From Knufia peltigerae (lineage: Eukaryota; Ascomycota; Eurotiomycetes; Chaetothyriales; Trichomeriaceae): a stretch of 64,000 nucleotides of DNA. Within the stretch, counting starts at the first letter, position 1. Every line of letters begins with the position of its first letter. Positions 1 through 11,002 of this stretch are shown in pieces. A model generated the notes under the pieces. The model worked only from the letters and a program-made list of their open reading frames with translations. It did not search any database and had not been told where the DNA came from. The stretch is from NCBI GenBank assembly GCA_030247855.1, contig JAPDRN010000006.1:1-64000 (forward strand). The letters run 5' to 3'. The translations under genes were made by a program, and so were the position numbers.

Positions 1-1657
1 GTAGTCTGGTCTCCACCACCAAAGTCTGGTTCGATCTATCTGGACGGTCCGTTAGGTCTGCTTGTCGTCGTCTCGTTCGTGTTTGAGCACGAGTGTCGAG
101 TCGGACGTTGGCAGGCAGATGTGCGCTCTCGGGGGTGACACGTCCCCAGGGTGTCATGATTGATTGTCTGCCGGAGGCGGAGGTGCCACCGCGTCTGTAG
201 GGACGGGTGAGATTGGTGTCAGTAGTGGTAGTAGAAGAGACGACGCCGTTGGCCGACGAAACCCTGTACTCTTCTTCTAGGCCCGAAGCCGAGCGAGACT
301 CGGTAGCGGTGGTCATAAATTCAACCGGACTTTGCGTTTCACGAGTCGAATCGTGTCCAACACCGATGCTGTCCAGGTCTCGACCACCCCAAGCCGTGAC
401 CCAAAACGTACAAAGAGCGTACAATTTGATCAAGCTGTGGAAGTAAGCGAACCCCAAAGTACCCGGCAAGTAAACGAGGTCCCAGGGATGTCGAAGAAAG
501 TAACTGACCAACTTGACCATTTTGGTGACCAGGATCCACCCACCCAGCACCGCGTACGCCGCATTGTTGTGTCGTCCTCCACTTCCGACGACAAAGTCAC
601 TCCGAGAGAGCGTCCAGAACAGCGCGGCGTCGTAAAACAGGGCGAAATTGACCATGCTCGTCAGGTATACGGCGTACACGCACCAAGGCTGGGTCCGCCA
701 GACGGTCCAACTTCGCAGGCTTGCCGGGTTGCTGCGCCAGGTGGTGCGAGCCCACCGAAGACACTGCGAGAGAAATTTTGGGTACGTGCCGACCGTGGTC
801 TCGATCATGGCTTCGGCGTTGTACTGGATCTTGATCTTCCACCCGGCCTTCACGACCGCGCGCGTGATGTAATTGTCGTCGTCGGCGTTGAGGGGCCCGA
901 ACCGACCGAAAAAGAAGGTCTCGTGTAGGTACCCACGGAGGAATTCTGGCGATTGCAAAATCTGCGTCCGGTAAGCGCACGTGCGGCCGGAGATGACGAA
1001 CACGCCGCCGTCGAGGGCGTTGGTCGCGCGGATCTCGAAATTGTGTCGCTCGAGGTACAGTGCGCCGAGCACGTTGAAGAAGGAGGCCAACCCGAAAGGC
1101 AGGTCGTGTCGCCGGACGCGTTTGTTGGTACCCACGGCCCCGACGGCCGGAATTTCAAAAGGGGCTACCGTCGTCGAGAGGAAATGTCCCGAAGGCCAGA
1201 AGACGTGGTCGTCGACGAGCACCGTCAGGGCAGTCTGGACGTGCGGAAGCACATGGGCTATCTGTTTGCGTTTGTTAGCTTGCATCGTGCACGAGACTTT
1301 GATGTTAGTGCTGGGGTATCTGGGGACAAAGGGGCGAACGATCCCACACGTCTGACGGTGAAGCTCCGAGCCAACAGTGACGATGTGGACCGTCGCTGGG
1401 CCGTTCATGAGCACCGAAGAGAGACATTCCTGGAAATCGTAGTTTGTCGGCTCAACTGTGGGGATAATGACAGTCACGTCGCGCTCAGTGATTGTCCGGA
1501 TGGCTGGGATCGGCGAGTGCTTGTAACACCAGAACGAAACAATGTGGACGATCAAGCGGAGGTATCGAAAGATGAAGAGGGCAATGAAGGGGCTGTTGGA
1601 ATGGCAGAGGATTGTTGCAGTGGAGCTGACAAGCAGCGAAGCCAAATATTGATCCAT
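1..1657 (-). CDS. GT2 polysaccharide synthase, Cps1-like (3' end cut by window)
   Basis: Likely a membrane-bound processive glycosyltransferase of family GT2, the fungal Cps1/hyaluronan-synthase-like type that polymerises a nucleotide sugar at the plasma membrane. The start is the ATG at 1657 (MDQYLASLL), and the frame stays open to the window edge, so 552 codons are visible and the C-terminus is missing. A hydrophobic segment lies at about residues 25-45. A VDDH stretch near residue 146, an ADDDN acidic motif near 259 and a Q-x-x-R-W motif (QCLRW) near 297 are the expected GT2 signatures. Several membrane segments follow up to about residue 430, then a Ser/Thr/Arg-rich low-complexity tail. 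No intron is needed. Substrate and product cannot be read from the sequence. Confidence 0.85.
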   Translation of the reverse strand, partial: MDQYLASLLVSSTATILCHSNSPFIALFIFRYLRLIVHIVSFWCYKHSPIPAIRTITERDVTVIIPTVEPTNYDFQECLSSVLMNGPATVHIVTVGSELHRQTCGIVRPFVPRYPSTNIKVSCTMQANKRKQIAHVLPHVQTALTVLVDDHVFWPSGHFLSTTVAPFEIPAVGAVGTNKRVRRHDLPFGLASFFNVLGALYLERHNFEIRATNALDGGVFVISGRTCAYRTQILQSPEFLRGYLHETFFFGRFGPLNADDDNYITRAVVKAGWKIKIQYNAEAMIETTVGTYPKFLSQCLRWARTTWRSNPASLRSWTVWRTQPWCVYAVYLTSMVNFALFYDAALFWTLSRSDFVVGSGGRHNNAAYAVLGGWILVTKMVKLVSYFLRHPWDLVYLPGTLGFAYFHSLIKLYALCTFWVTAWGGRDLDSIGVGHDSTRETQSPVEFMTTATESRSASGLEEEYRVSSANGVVSSTTTTDTNLTRPYRRGGTSASGRQSIMTPWGRVTPESAHLPANVRLDTRAQTRTRRRQADLTDRPDRSNQTLVVETRL

Positions 1658-2182
1658 GTTGGCGGGCGGTAGGACTGGCCTTGTGTAACCAAGGTCGACT
1701 GACGGATTGTTTGAGGTTGGAAGGTCAAGTTCATCGAAAAATTGCGGTCGCTTGGGCTTTTAAGGGGCAGTCTTCATGGCGCGACAAAGCAGACAATGCA
1801 TTACAATGACATTGTCCGAATTGTGGTCGAGTGCCAAAGGACGCATTCAATGGCCGAGAAAGAGGAGCCTTCATGCTACCTACTCGGTCTTTGTGCTTCC
1901 GAGATCTCGACAAAGAGAGTCATCTCAAAGAGATAGCTTGGGGTGAAGACATACCTGTGAGAACCTTTTAGAGGATGTTAGAACACAGCGCCTCTATCGT
2001 CGAGATTGAAGGGTGTGGACGAGAGGGAGCACGGCAGCACTATTGAGATCTGGTCATGGACGAATTCTTGGGATTGGTGGGGTTGATATACAATGTGAAC
2101 GGCATCCATAGTATGGGAGTATATTAGTATAGAAGGGATGTTTCCAAAACGCCGCGCTATGCACATCGAACTATCGGCGACA
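1658..2182. other. Intergenic, GT2 promoter side
   Basis: Holds the upstream region of the minus-strand GT2 gene and the 3' flank of the DUF726 gene. Short open frames here have no recognisable similarity. No RNA gene or repeat was seen. Confidence 0.6.
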
Positions 2183-5100
2183 TCATTCGAAGGTCATACT
2201 GATTCCCCCACGATCGTGATCAGATGGATCCTTGTCGTCGGCCCAAGCATTTCGCTCGAGATCCAGGTCGATCGTGGGCGAGCTCAAGCCCTCTGTTGAA
2301 GGATTTGAGAAACGATTCCACTCTGAGGTTGAAGGCTCGGTTGCATGCTGTTTCGACTCTGGCCGCGTAATTGACGGTGCACTGTGGCTTTCGGGCCTGT
2401 TTAAGCTAGGGGAGAGCGTTAATGGTGGCAGAGTGCTGACCAGTTCTCTGGGCTCCGAATACGCGAAGGACGTCCTCCCATCTAGGCCCGGAGAGGGCTG
2501 GGGAGAACGCTGAGGAGAACGCTGGGGGCTGGACCATGGAGACCTTTGAGGGCTGGATTGTGCCGATGGGCGAAGTGACGAGACGCGAGCTGGTCTCACT
2601 GGCAGAGGCTGAGGGAAATGCACATCAATTTCGTCTGGTCGAGGTGGCAAGTTCATTCGAGCGACTTCTTCCGGTTTCATGTTAGGGGGCAGCCGGAGAT
2701 ACTCGACATGTTTCTCTCCGTTCTGAATGGTCGTAATCTGCATGGGAGGCAACGTGCTGTCTAGCTCTCGCACTTCGATCATTTCACTTTCTAGCTCTTT
2801 CCGAATAGCGTCGATATCGAACAGAATGTTTCCATCGCCTTCATTGCCAGGCTGTTGGGACGTATCTGTACTGCGCCGATGATGGGTCGCGTTGGCGTCA
2901 TACGTTTCCCAGCCTTTCTTCTCTGCCAACTTGCCACGCTTGAAAAAACCAAACCTTGTCTTGTCGGGCTTCTCTTCGGCCTTTCTACGTGCCTCGTCGA
3001 TTTCTTGAATGAGCTCTCGCTGTCGCTTTGCGTGGTTTTCTGGATCTGGATCCTCAATTTCGGTGAATTCGTCGCTCTCCACTTCCCAACCGACCTCGCG
3101 CATTAGACGAGGCATAGCAGCACGATAAGCCATATGGCCATTTACCATGCTGCTAACATCGACGTTTTCAATGCCTGGAACGTCTTCAACAGCAGCAAGC
3201 CCTGCAACACGCATGATCCCACCAGCGGTTGCGCGAAATAGATAACCTAGGATCCAATCATTGGACGCATAGCCATTGAGAAACCTGCCCGATACCACAG
3301 ACCGAGCTCTGAGATACTCTTCCTTTTTGGCCACGATCGGCGAACCAAATAGATATACATTCTGGACTATGCCGTAAGCTCCTCGTCTCGACAATTCCTT
3401 CAAGCAGGAAAAGATGACTCGGGAACCCAGAGAGAATCCCACCAGGGTAATCGGCCTCTGTCCCAAATGCCTGTCAATCAGAGAGTCTGCAAGGATGAGA
3501 CCTGCCGCATTCGCCCTGTCCAAGGAGACACTCCAAGGATTGTCGATCAGGTAGGCTAATTTGGAGAGTATGATAGGAAGTTGTATCGAGGCCATCAGAG
3601 TGATTAGGATGGTGCTTCCTAGTACTTGTTGAATTGTCTGCGTCAGTGCCTCAGTTGCCAGGATGTTGATAGTCTCTCCCATCGACCGAAGCATTTCAGG
3701 TTCCCAAAGCAAGGAGTATATGTCGCCCATGACTGGGTCAATGGTGCTGTACGGTAATCGTACATCATCGACCTTACCATTCATCCATCCGGCAACCGTC
3801 AAAATCAGGTTTAGCCGTTTGTTATTGTGAAGAGGTCGATATTCAAAAGTTTTGACGTGGCCTGTACGTCGATCTGATGCTCTCACAGCGATCGTGCCGC
3901 CAGCTGCAGTGGCGGCAGAAGTGATCAGAGCCGCACCACCAACGCCTCCCAAGAAACCCGCGGTCCCTGTCACACCAATTGTCGTAAAACCGGCAGCAAG
4001 GCCCGCGCCGATCACAGGAGCAAGGAGTCCTGCGGACAATCCTATGACGAGCCCGCCCCCCACAGTAGCGAGTCCCATATACATGTATTTTCGTTTCAGG
4101 CCCAATTTGCGTCTCTTTTCTAGATTTTCGGACTCATCCCAATTCTCCTTGTGTTCGTCTTCTTGCATTTCCAAAGCATCAATGACCCTTTTCTCGAACC
4201 GACAGATTTGTACCCAAGTGATCTGCATAGCCGAGCCAACTCTCTCGAGAAGTCGCCGAGATCGAGCGTCATAGTCGCTACCTGATATAAGCACGAGGAA
4301 GAGATCGCAGAGAACAGTCCAGCGTAAATCAAGCTCTATTTGTTTCGAATGGGGCATGTCCTCAGGCCCATGTACCTCTGGCACTTCTTCACCTTTGTCA
4401 GCCTCTTCCGTTTGTTTGCTGTCGCCGCTTGTAATTGATGTTCTTGAAGTCGTCGAGTTTCTGGTTTGTATCGAAGCTGGTTTCAAGTCTCCAGATTTCC
4501 GATCGTCTGCCATAGGATTGGCTATCTTCGCATTAATCATCAAGGGGGTGACCAGGTCAGAGGGCTCGACACCATGTTCCGCAAGTTGTTCAATCATGAT
4601 CTGCTCAGCTGGGTCAATGTCCATATGAGCGTACAACCGAAGCATTATGGTCTGGCCCCACATATCCATGCTTTCGATAGACTTCATTATTTCGCTCCTT
4701 ATGCTCCTGGTTTTCTCCAGATTGCCCAAGGCGTTGAACATCTTGTGAATGGTCAGACGAACCACACCCACGTAAGCGATCCGTTGTCCTTCAGTCAAGA
4801 GGTCCTTGGTAGCCTGCAACTGTGTAAGGGCATCTCGTTGTTCGTCCTCGTCCTCGTCTTCGTCGCCGATCTGCTTTGGTTTTTCTCCATTTTGAAATAG
4901 ATAATTGGTATCTTCATCCATGCTCGTGGCAGATTGTGCATCTTCGTCAAGCTGTAACTTTGTATACCCTTTGCCTGCGCCCCCTAATCCACTATAGGCA
5001 TTACTCTCTTGCTCAGTCTGTCTGTTGCCTTTTGCAACGATTCTCCCATTATCATCGTAGATATCGAACTCGTCAAGAGCCGGCATGGCCTGCCACTCCT

Positions 5101-5755
5101 CCTCCTCTTCCTCCTCCTCCTCCTCATCCTCAGCAGTTGGAGATGTTGCCGTAGCTAGCTGTCTTTGGTGGGACCATGAAGATACTGCTGGCTCTTCTGG
5201 TTTGATTTCACGCTTGGGAACGGGGATTGACGGAGCGGTGCCTGGCTTGTTCGGGGATGCAGCAGTATCCCCTTCTGCAGCGTTCTGTGAGCCTATGCCG
5301 ATTTCACTAGTAGCTAGGTTGGGTGCCACAGGAAGCGCGCCGTTCTCATGCTGAAAAGACTTGTCTTCCATACTGGTTACTTGTGTAGGCACCGATTCTT
5401 CCGCTCTTGACCCCTCGTCTTCATCGGGTGCAGACTTGGCTGCCTGACTGGTATCACCTTCAACAACCCCTGCCCTTTCTTCCTCACCCGTGACGCCATT
5501 GCCATTTTCCGGGTGACTCTTCTCCAAGCCAGGGTTTCGGTCTTCGGTGGTGGGTTCAGCATCGTGAAAGGCATCGCTGTCATCATCGCTGTCATCCGGA
5601 TCAAGAGGTGATGCTGCGCTCACGGGCTTTTTGGGCAGTCCGAAATCGTCAAGTTCGGGTTCTCCGGGGGAAGTGGAGGGTCCATCCCTTCGAGGGGGTT
5701 CAATCCGAGAGTCTTCAGCGGTCGAATCCCGCTGAAGAGTAATATCCCCGTTCAT
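2183..5755 (-). CDS. DUF726 (TMCO4/Mil1-like) membrane alpha/beta-hydrolase-fold protein
   Basis: A 1190-residue intronless protein of the DUF726 family, related to animal TMCO4 and yeast Mil1; a lipase-like or clathrin-adaptor-linked role is known only for some members. The first ATG is at 5755 (MNGDITLQ); the frame is open a little further upstream but has no ATG there. The N-terminal ~330 residues are acidic and disordered, with a glutamate run at about residues 210-222 (CTC/CTT repeats on the plus strand at 5097-5131). Gly/Ala-rich membrane segments lie at about 555-618. A conserved hydrolase region follows, with a G-x-S-x-G nucleophile elbow (GFSLG) near residue 772. The C-terminal ~150 residues are Ser/Pro-rich with repeated SPQRSP units. 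The family call is firm; enzymatic activity is inference. Confidence 0.88.
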   Translation of the reverse strand: MNGDITLQRDSTAEDSRIEPPRRDGPSTSPGEPELDDFGLPKKPVSAASPLDPDDSDDDSDAFHDAEPTTEDRNPGLEKSHPENGNGVTGEEERAGVVEGDTSQAAKSAPDEDEGSRAEESVPTQVTSMEDKSFQHENGALPVAPNLATSEIGIGSQNAAEGDTAASPNKPGTAPSIPVPKREIKPEEPAVSSWSHQRQLATATSPTAEDEEEEEEEEEEWQAMPALDEFDIYDDNGRIVAKGNRQTEQESNAYSGLGGAGKGYTKLQLDEDAQSATSMDEDTNYLFQNGEKPKQIGDEDEDEDEQRDALTQLQATKDLLTEGQRIAYVGVVRLTIHKMFNALGNLEKTRSIRSEIMKSIESMDMWGQTIMLRLYAHMDIDPAEQIMIEQLAEHGVEPSDLVTPLMINAKIANPMADDRKSGDLKPASIQTRNSTTSRTSITSGDSKQTEEADKGEEVPEVHGPEDMPHSKQIELDLRWTVLCDLFLVLISGSDYDARSRRLLERVGSAMQITWVQICRFEKRVIDALEMQEDEHKENWDESENLEKRRKLGLKRKYMYMGLATVGGGLVIGLSAGLLAPVIGAGLAAGFTTIGVTGTAGFLGGVGGAALITSAATAAGGTIAVRASDRRTGHVKTFEYRPLHNNKRLNLILTVAGWMNGKVDDVRLPYSTIDPVMGDIYSLLWEPEMLRSMGETINILATEALTQTIQQVLGSTILITLMASIQLPIILSKLAYLIDNPWSVSLDRANAAGLILADSLIDRHLGQRPITLVGFSLGSRVIFSCLKELSRRGAYGIVQNVYLFGSPIVAKKEEYLRARSVVSGRFLNGYASNDWILGYLFRATAGGIMRVAGLAAVEDVPGIENVDVSSMVNGHMAYRAAMPRLMREVGWEVESDEFTEIEDPDPENHAKRQRELIQEIDEARRKAEEKPDKTRFGFFKRGKLAEKKGWETYDANATHHRRSTDTSQQPGNEGDGNILFDIDAIRKELESEMIEVRELDSTLPPMQITTIQNGEKHVEYLRLPPNMKPEEVARMNLPPRPDEIDVHFPQPLPVRPARVSSLRPSAQSSPQRSPWSSPQRSPQRSPQPSPGLDGRTSFAYSEPRELVSTLPPLTLSPSLNRPESHSAPSITRPESKQHATEPSTSEWNRFSNPSTEGLSSPTIDLDLERNAWADDKDPSDHDRGGISMTFE

Positions 5756-6308
5756 TGTGCCATTGAGACATTGGTCTCGAGGATCAACTCCTAGAAGGCA
5801 CAATACTTTGGGCGCCGTACGTCCGCTTAAACAAAGAACAACTCAACACAAATAAAACGACTCGAATCCGCCAAACTGTTCTTTGTTATGCCTAAGGGGG
5901 TTCTGGCTTGCAGTTGTCAATGTCAATGAAACATCGCGTCCGCAAGTCGAATCGGCCTTACGAAGTGGAGCGCAAGATCGCTTCAATTTCCCAATAGAGG
6001 CGACATGCCGCTTTACGATGAATGAACCCAGAAGGTGACCAAGTGACCATGGAAGGCCTATATTTTAGATGAATAGATAATGCCTTGGTTTTGTCGCTTT
6101 AATTGAGGGATATCTCGTATAAATCTAACGAATATGCAGAAAAAGCCCATAAGAGAAGAGTCGTGATATTTTGAGATATTTACAAAGGCCACCGCCTCAG
6201 GTGACCAAGAGCAGACTTTTGGAACATTCCGCAATCGACAGTATATGTGGTTGTAGGTGTTTAGTGACAATATCCTCCTCCTTATTATGAATACAAGGCA
6301 TCGTTCGG
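5756..6308. other. Intergenic, promoter side of DUF726 gene
   Basis: Upstream region of the DUF726 gene and 3' flank of CMC2. The second half is AT-rich. Nothing else recognised. Confidence 0.6.
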
Positions 6309-6745
6309 TCATTTTCGTTTCGTAAATGCCTCAAGCGCAGAGTAGTCTCCTTCATCCATCTTGTCCCAAATCGCCTCTATTCTTTTCCTCCGCTCCAGAG
6401 CGGTCTCTCTGTTCTTGCTGCTCTTCTTCGTCCTTTCGCCAGACAAGCACTTGTTCACTTCTCGTTTTATATCGTTGCAACCGCCTATCGCTTTGTAGAG
6501 GAAGCCGCGGGCGTGACACTCATCGAGAGCGTTCATGATCTCTTCGCAATCTGATCTCTGGTCAGTGACTGGCCTATAGTACACCTTCTTGACTGTTCAG
6601 GCGTTATAGGACGCCATTGCACACGCAACCAGGCATACAATGCCAATAATGAGTCGTGCGCATTTCCATGTATAGGATCATGAGACCGGAAGCTCTTGGT
6701 TTGCCACATACCGACATTGTCCTTTGTGTGCAGATGGGAATGCAT
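6309..6745 (-). CDS. CMC2: COX assembly mitochondrial protein 2 (twin CX9C)
   Basis: Small protein of the mitochondrial intermembrane space needed for cytochrome c oxidase biogenesis. Two exons, 6712-6745 and 6309-6550, give 91 residues. Exon 1 encodes the family's N-terminus (MHSHLHTKDNV). It ends in G|GTATGT and joins at CAG|AT, so the split codon becomes Asp immediately before the first cysteine. The body shows C-x9-C twice (CEEIMNALDEC and CNDIKREVNKC), the hallmark of Mia40-oxidised helical-hairpin proteins, followed by a basic helix. Length matches the family. The 34-nt first exon is easily missed, and annotating only the downstream part would lose the conserved HLH start. It shares a 318-bp divergent promoter region with PWP1. 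Confidence 0.9.
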
Positions 6746-7063
6746 TTTCGTGGAGACTCGCCTCCAATACTGATCGTGCGGCTCGAGCCACGCCCACATG
6801 GGTCAAGAGAAGTGCGTTGTTGTAAGGATGTTGGCGATGGATGGGATGGTAGTGGAAGGCATCTTCAGCGTTGAAAGCCGCATGCTGTGGAACCAATGAA
6901 TGAAGCCAAGAGCTAGCCTCGTGCCGATCATGCGCAGCCTTGCAGGTGCCCCTCACCGCCCGCGCCATAAAATAGATTCTGCCGCTTTTTTTCTGGAGGC
7001 CCTTCGAAAAGGCCTCGCCTCATTGTTTGGGGCTAGATTGAAATCAACTACCAACTCGCAAAG
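6746..7063. promoter_or_regulatory. Divergent promoter region CMC2 / PWP1
   Basis: A 318-bp gap between the starts of two divergent housekeeping genes, presumably a bidirectional promoter. I see no confident individual site. Confidence 0.5.
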
Positions 7064-8698
7064 ATGTCGATGACTTTGGCCACTACTTGGGTCCGAAGGG
7101 GAGTCGCGGCTCAATTCCCTACGAGATATCAGGTAGACGAGGCAGAGCTGGATCGCATCTCCAGGCTAGCCCGCCTGCAACTCCAAGATGCACAAGAAGA
7201 TCTAGAGAGGGCTCAAAACTCGAAAGAGGAGGATGAGGAGTCCCAAGATACGGATTCAAATAACGGCGTGTCCACAATGGAAGTCTCAAAGACTACAGAG
7301 GCCAATGCAGACGACGACGACGATCTAAAAGAGTACAATCTCGAAGATTACGATAACGACGAACCGGATGAACAAAATCAGAAATTTGCCATGTTTGGAA
7401 ATGTTGGTTCGTTAGCATATCATGCGCCCGAAGAGGAAGATCCGTATCTGGTGCTACCAGAAGGCGAGCAAGAATCAGAGGACGAGAGAGAAGAGCTGCA
7501 GATCCTGCCGTCAGACAATCTCATTCTGGCTGCTAAAGTCGAAGATGAGGTAGCCCACCTCGAAGTGTCTGTATATGAAGATGATGCAGATAATCTGTAT
7601 GTTCACCACGACATCATGCTTCCTGCCATTCCCTTATGCGTGGAATGGATCAACGTACCCGTAGGGAAGGAGGCCGAGAAGCGGAGAGATGGAAACTTTG
7701 TGGCTGTCGGTACCATGAGTCCCGAGATAGAGGTCTGGGACTTGGACGTCGTAGACAGCATGTATCCCAACGCCATTCTCGGTCAGGAACCACAGACAGC
7801 AGCTGAGGGAGATACAACCGCCAAGGACTTGAAGAAAAAGAAGTCGTCCAAGAAAAAGAAGAAGCCGAAGGCCAATGACGAATATCATGTGGACGCCGTC
7901 CTTGCTCTCGCCGCAAATCGACAACACCGGAATTTACTTGCCTCGGCGTCAGCAGACAAAACAGTCAAACTATGGGACTTGAACACCGGAAAATGTGCCA
8001 AGTCGTATCCAATGCATACTGACAAGGTATGTGCTTTGGACTGGCACCCAACAGAGTCTACGGTGCTTTTGAGTGGCAGCTATGATCGTACAGTAGTTGC
8101 CACCGACATGCGAGCACCTGATGCGGTCGCCCCAAGGTGGGTGGTAGAAGCTGATGTTGAGAAAGTCAAGTGGGATGTCCATGATTCCAACTTTTTCTTC
8201 GTCACCACCGATGCCGGGACGGTACATTACTTTGACGCCCGGGTGATACCAGAGACGCATGACAAGCCAAGCAAGGCGAAGTGGACATTGCAAGCCCATG
8301 ATGGAGCAGTGAGTGCATTCGACATAAATCCGGCTGTACCTGGCTTGATTGCGACAGGGTCAGAGGACAAGAAAGTCAAGTTATGGAATATCGACAACAA
8401 CATTCCTAGTATGATTGTGGCGAGAAATCTTGATGTTGGCCGAATATTTTCTGTACAATTCGCACCTGATCCAGAAGTTGCCTTCAGACTCTCGGTAGCT
8501 GGTAGTAGAGGCCAGTTGCAGGTGTGGGATATCAGTACGAACCCAGGTGTGCGCAAAGCTCTCTCTGGAAAAGTCAAGTTGCCCGAAACTGAGGGCAAGG
8601 AGAGGTTCATTGCCATCAATGATAGTAGCGATGAGAGCGATGACGATGAGACAGGAGCAGAGGGACAAGATGGTTGGGAGTCTATGGATGAAGACTGA
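7064..8698 (+). CDS. PWP1: Periodic tryptophan protein 1, WD40 ribosome-biogenesis factor
   Basis: A 544-residue WD40 protein matching Pwp1, a nucleolar factor for large-subunit rRNA processing. The N-terminus (ATTWVRRGVA, then a region starting DEAELDRISRLARLQL) is the conserved Pwp1 opening. A long acidic stretch (about residues 50-120) and a lysine-rich probable nuclear localisation patch (about 257-270) precede and interrupt the propeller. WD repeats are clear at 'SADKTVKLWDL', 'SGSYDRTVV' and 'SEDKKVKLWNI'. The C-terminus is again acidic. Intronless; the ATG at 7064 fits the family start. The product call is firm. Confidence 0.93.
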   Translation: MSMTLATTWVRRGVAAQFPTRYQVDEAELDRISRLARLQLQDAQEDLERAQNSKEEDEESQDTDSNNGVSTMEVSKTTEANADDDDDLKEYNLEDYDNDEPDEQNQKFAMFGNVGSLAYHAPEEEDPYLVLPEGEQESEDEREELQILPSDNLILAAKVEDEVAHLEVSVYEDDADNLYVHHDIMLPAIPLCVEWINVPVGKEAEKRRDGNFVAVGTMSPEIEVWDLDVVDSMYPNAILGQEPQTAAEGDTTAKDLKKKKSSKKKKKPKANDEYHVDAVLALAANRQHRNLLASASADKTVKLWDLNTGKCAKSYPMHTDKVCALDWHPTESTVLLSGSYDRTVVATDMRAPDAVAPRWVVEADVEKVKWDVHDSNFFFVTTDAGTVHYFDARVIPETHDKPSKAKWTLQAHDGAVSAFDINPAVPGLIATGSEDKKVKLWNIDNNIPSMIVARNLDVGRIFSVQFAPDPEVAFRLSVAGSRGQLQVWDISTNPGVRKALSGKVKLPETEGKERFIAINDSSDESDDDETGAEGQDGWESMDED

Positions 8699-11002
8699 GC
8701 ACCTTGTGGTCAGACGGGTCCATCATGACCAACAAGGGACTTTTAGCTTCTTTCCACGTTCATGAGCTCTTCACATAGACAATTTACACAAGGTTGGTAG
8801 CGGTCAAGGCACAGAATAGCATGAGCGGCGAGTCAAAACACCCCAAATTTGTCCCACTCACATTCTATGTTTTGGACATGCCGGAAAAGGGACACAAAGA
8901 GCAGCACCCTTCTCAAGCCAAGACACACAGAGACAATGCGGCAAAAACCAGTTCCTTTTCAACTTATGAGTTGTGTAGGTGGCATACGCTGTAGTCTGTT
9001 AACTATGGGACCCAAGCCGGGATCTGTGTACGAAATACGGAGTAGGTCCTCTGGTGGAGGCAGCCGGTGACCTGTTATAGCATTGTATCAAAGTGCCACT
9101 TCTCACCTTCCAAATTTGTATGAAAAGCGAAGTGATACTCACAGTCAAGCAATTCCCAAAAGAGTTGTTAAATCCTGCAGAACCATGTGTTTCTTTTCGT
9201 GTGCATTAAGACGAGGCTGAACACCCCCATGCGACGGCAGTTCGGCGTATAGGCGTATAGTTTTTCCGAGCTATGTTCGCCTAACCTACCTACTTCAGGC
9301 TCACATGTTGTCACCAGCCTCAAAAAAGCCCTTGTGTGTTGCGACGTGATGAGCGTGATCGCATCTTGTCATGCCGGGCAATGATATGGCAGTGGACCCT
9401 ATGGTCCAGCACTCTTTGATGTTTGTTCTGCACTCATAAGCTCGCGAGAGATATTGGAATATCCCTGGACGATAGATACGCTGAGCCGTTGAAGTGCTCG
9501 GGATAAGGATACGCTCCTCGAGAATTGAAGGATCTTGGTCATCGCGTGGGAGCTGGATGGTTTCTGGTAAGTCTGCTGAAAGGACTATCTGTCTGTTGAG
9601 ATAAGCTGACATCGCCTATGCCCTCTTGTAAAGAAGGAGCGTCGATGCCAATTAGCGTCGCAGAAAGGGACAAAAGAGAGTAAACATGTCCAAGAATGAC
9701 AGATTCAAATACCAACGTGCCGTCCTGCCGAATCCTGGCTCTTCCCTTCGAGATTTGGAAAGAGACATATCGATGCTTGTTTGACCCTGTCAGCCGTTCC
9801 ATATCTTTCTTGTATTGCACATCTGTCGACGAACTCGATACGATGTCATGATTCAGTTCTTCCCTGCCAATATCGGCCACGACTCCCGGGCCAGGCCGTC
9901 TAACCCAGCAGTATATGTCGAAAATTCCATGACTGATTGTACAAGACCCTGGATTGTGCCCAGAAGCGCTGATCGGTGTCGACCAGTTGTACAAATTGGA
10001 AAGGTCTGAACTCCGTAACATAGTAAGCTGGTGTATATACCTTGATAAGATATTTCCGGAGAGTTCTGCTGCAGATGAGACCAAGGTCGAGCTCGCATTA
10101 ATGGCCCTCTCGTGAGATCATACTCTGATAAGGAAACCATTCCCATTGCCTCTGTGCTACCAGGATGAGTTCTCCTCATCAGCTGACAGAGCTGTTACTT
10201 ACGAAAATATTACTCTTGTGGATGGGGTAGCTAACATTGTTCGCAGCATGCCATCATTGATCTCAACAAGGGAACTGTGCTGCACAAGTCGAGAGGCCCT
10301 GCTATCCGCTATCAAGATCCGTGGACAGGCTTTTCTTGAATGCCTCTGCTGGCTGCAGGTGATCACCCTTCAAATTCACATCAAGTTTTGATCCTTCTCT
10401 TCTGACTCTTGTCCCGCCTCCACCTCGGTCGATCGTGGATTGAGATAAGGATAGGTGGTGTCCCGGTCGACAAGGTCTTCCAAGGCTATGCAAGGCGAGC
10501 CTGGACAGGCAATATCAGCCATTAGTATCATCCAAGACGAGTAGGTCACAAACCTAGTTTGGTCTGGCTCCTCTTCGTTGCAAGAACATGGTTCTTGACA
10601 AGTACATGGTACCCAGAGACAACAACAACACTGTTCATCTCCTGCTAATGACAAAGGTATAATGGTTCAAATCAGACAAGCACGCAAAATCATTCAAAAG
10701 CAGATAGTAGCAAGTATTTTCGAGAAGTGAGTTGAGTTGTCGTATGTGTTGGTGCAGGCGAGCTTCCATTTTGTGGACTCACTTTTCTGACCGGTATTTC
10801 TCACTGCTCCTCCTCTTCTCTCACTCTGCATCCTTCATACCTGAACACACATTCTTATTTTTGCATTCCTGTTGCATCAGAACCTTGTTGAGTACGTTGT
10901 CTGGCGTGTGACACAGTTCTACATCCATCAAACGCTCTACTTCTCTCGTTATACCTTTCCGAGTCGAGCAAACTCGCCTTCAATGTGAGGTCAAGCCCCA
11001 AA
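8699..11002. other. Long intergenic stretch without a convincing gene
   Basis: About 2.3 kb between PWP1 and the F-box-like gene. Minus-strand open frames at 9301-9612 (103 codons with ATG), 9539-10021 and around 10376-10654 look partly protein-like, but I recognise no domain and cannot join them into one gene. One copy of TACGGAGTA lies at 9036-9044, and the one-base-shorter ACTCCGTA at 10010-10017 falls inside one of these frames. The last ~200 bp before 11003 is CT-rich, as expected for a fungal promoter or leader. Confidence 0.55.

Noticed and set aside
953..1672. 239-codon plus-strand frame over the GT2 gene
   Set aside because: Antisense of a convincing GT2 reading frame; no domain.
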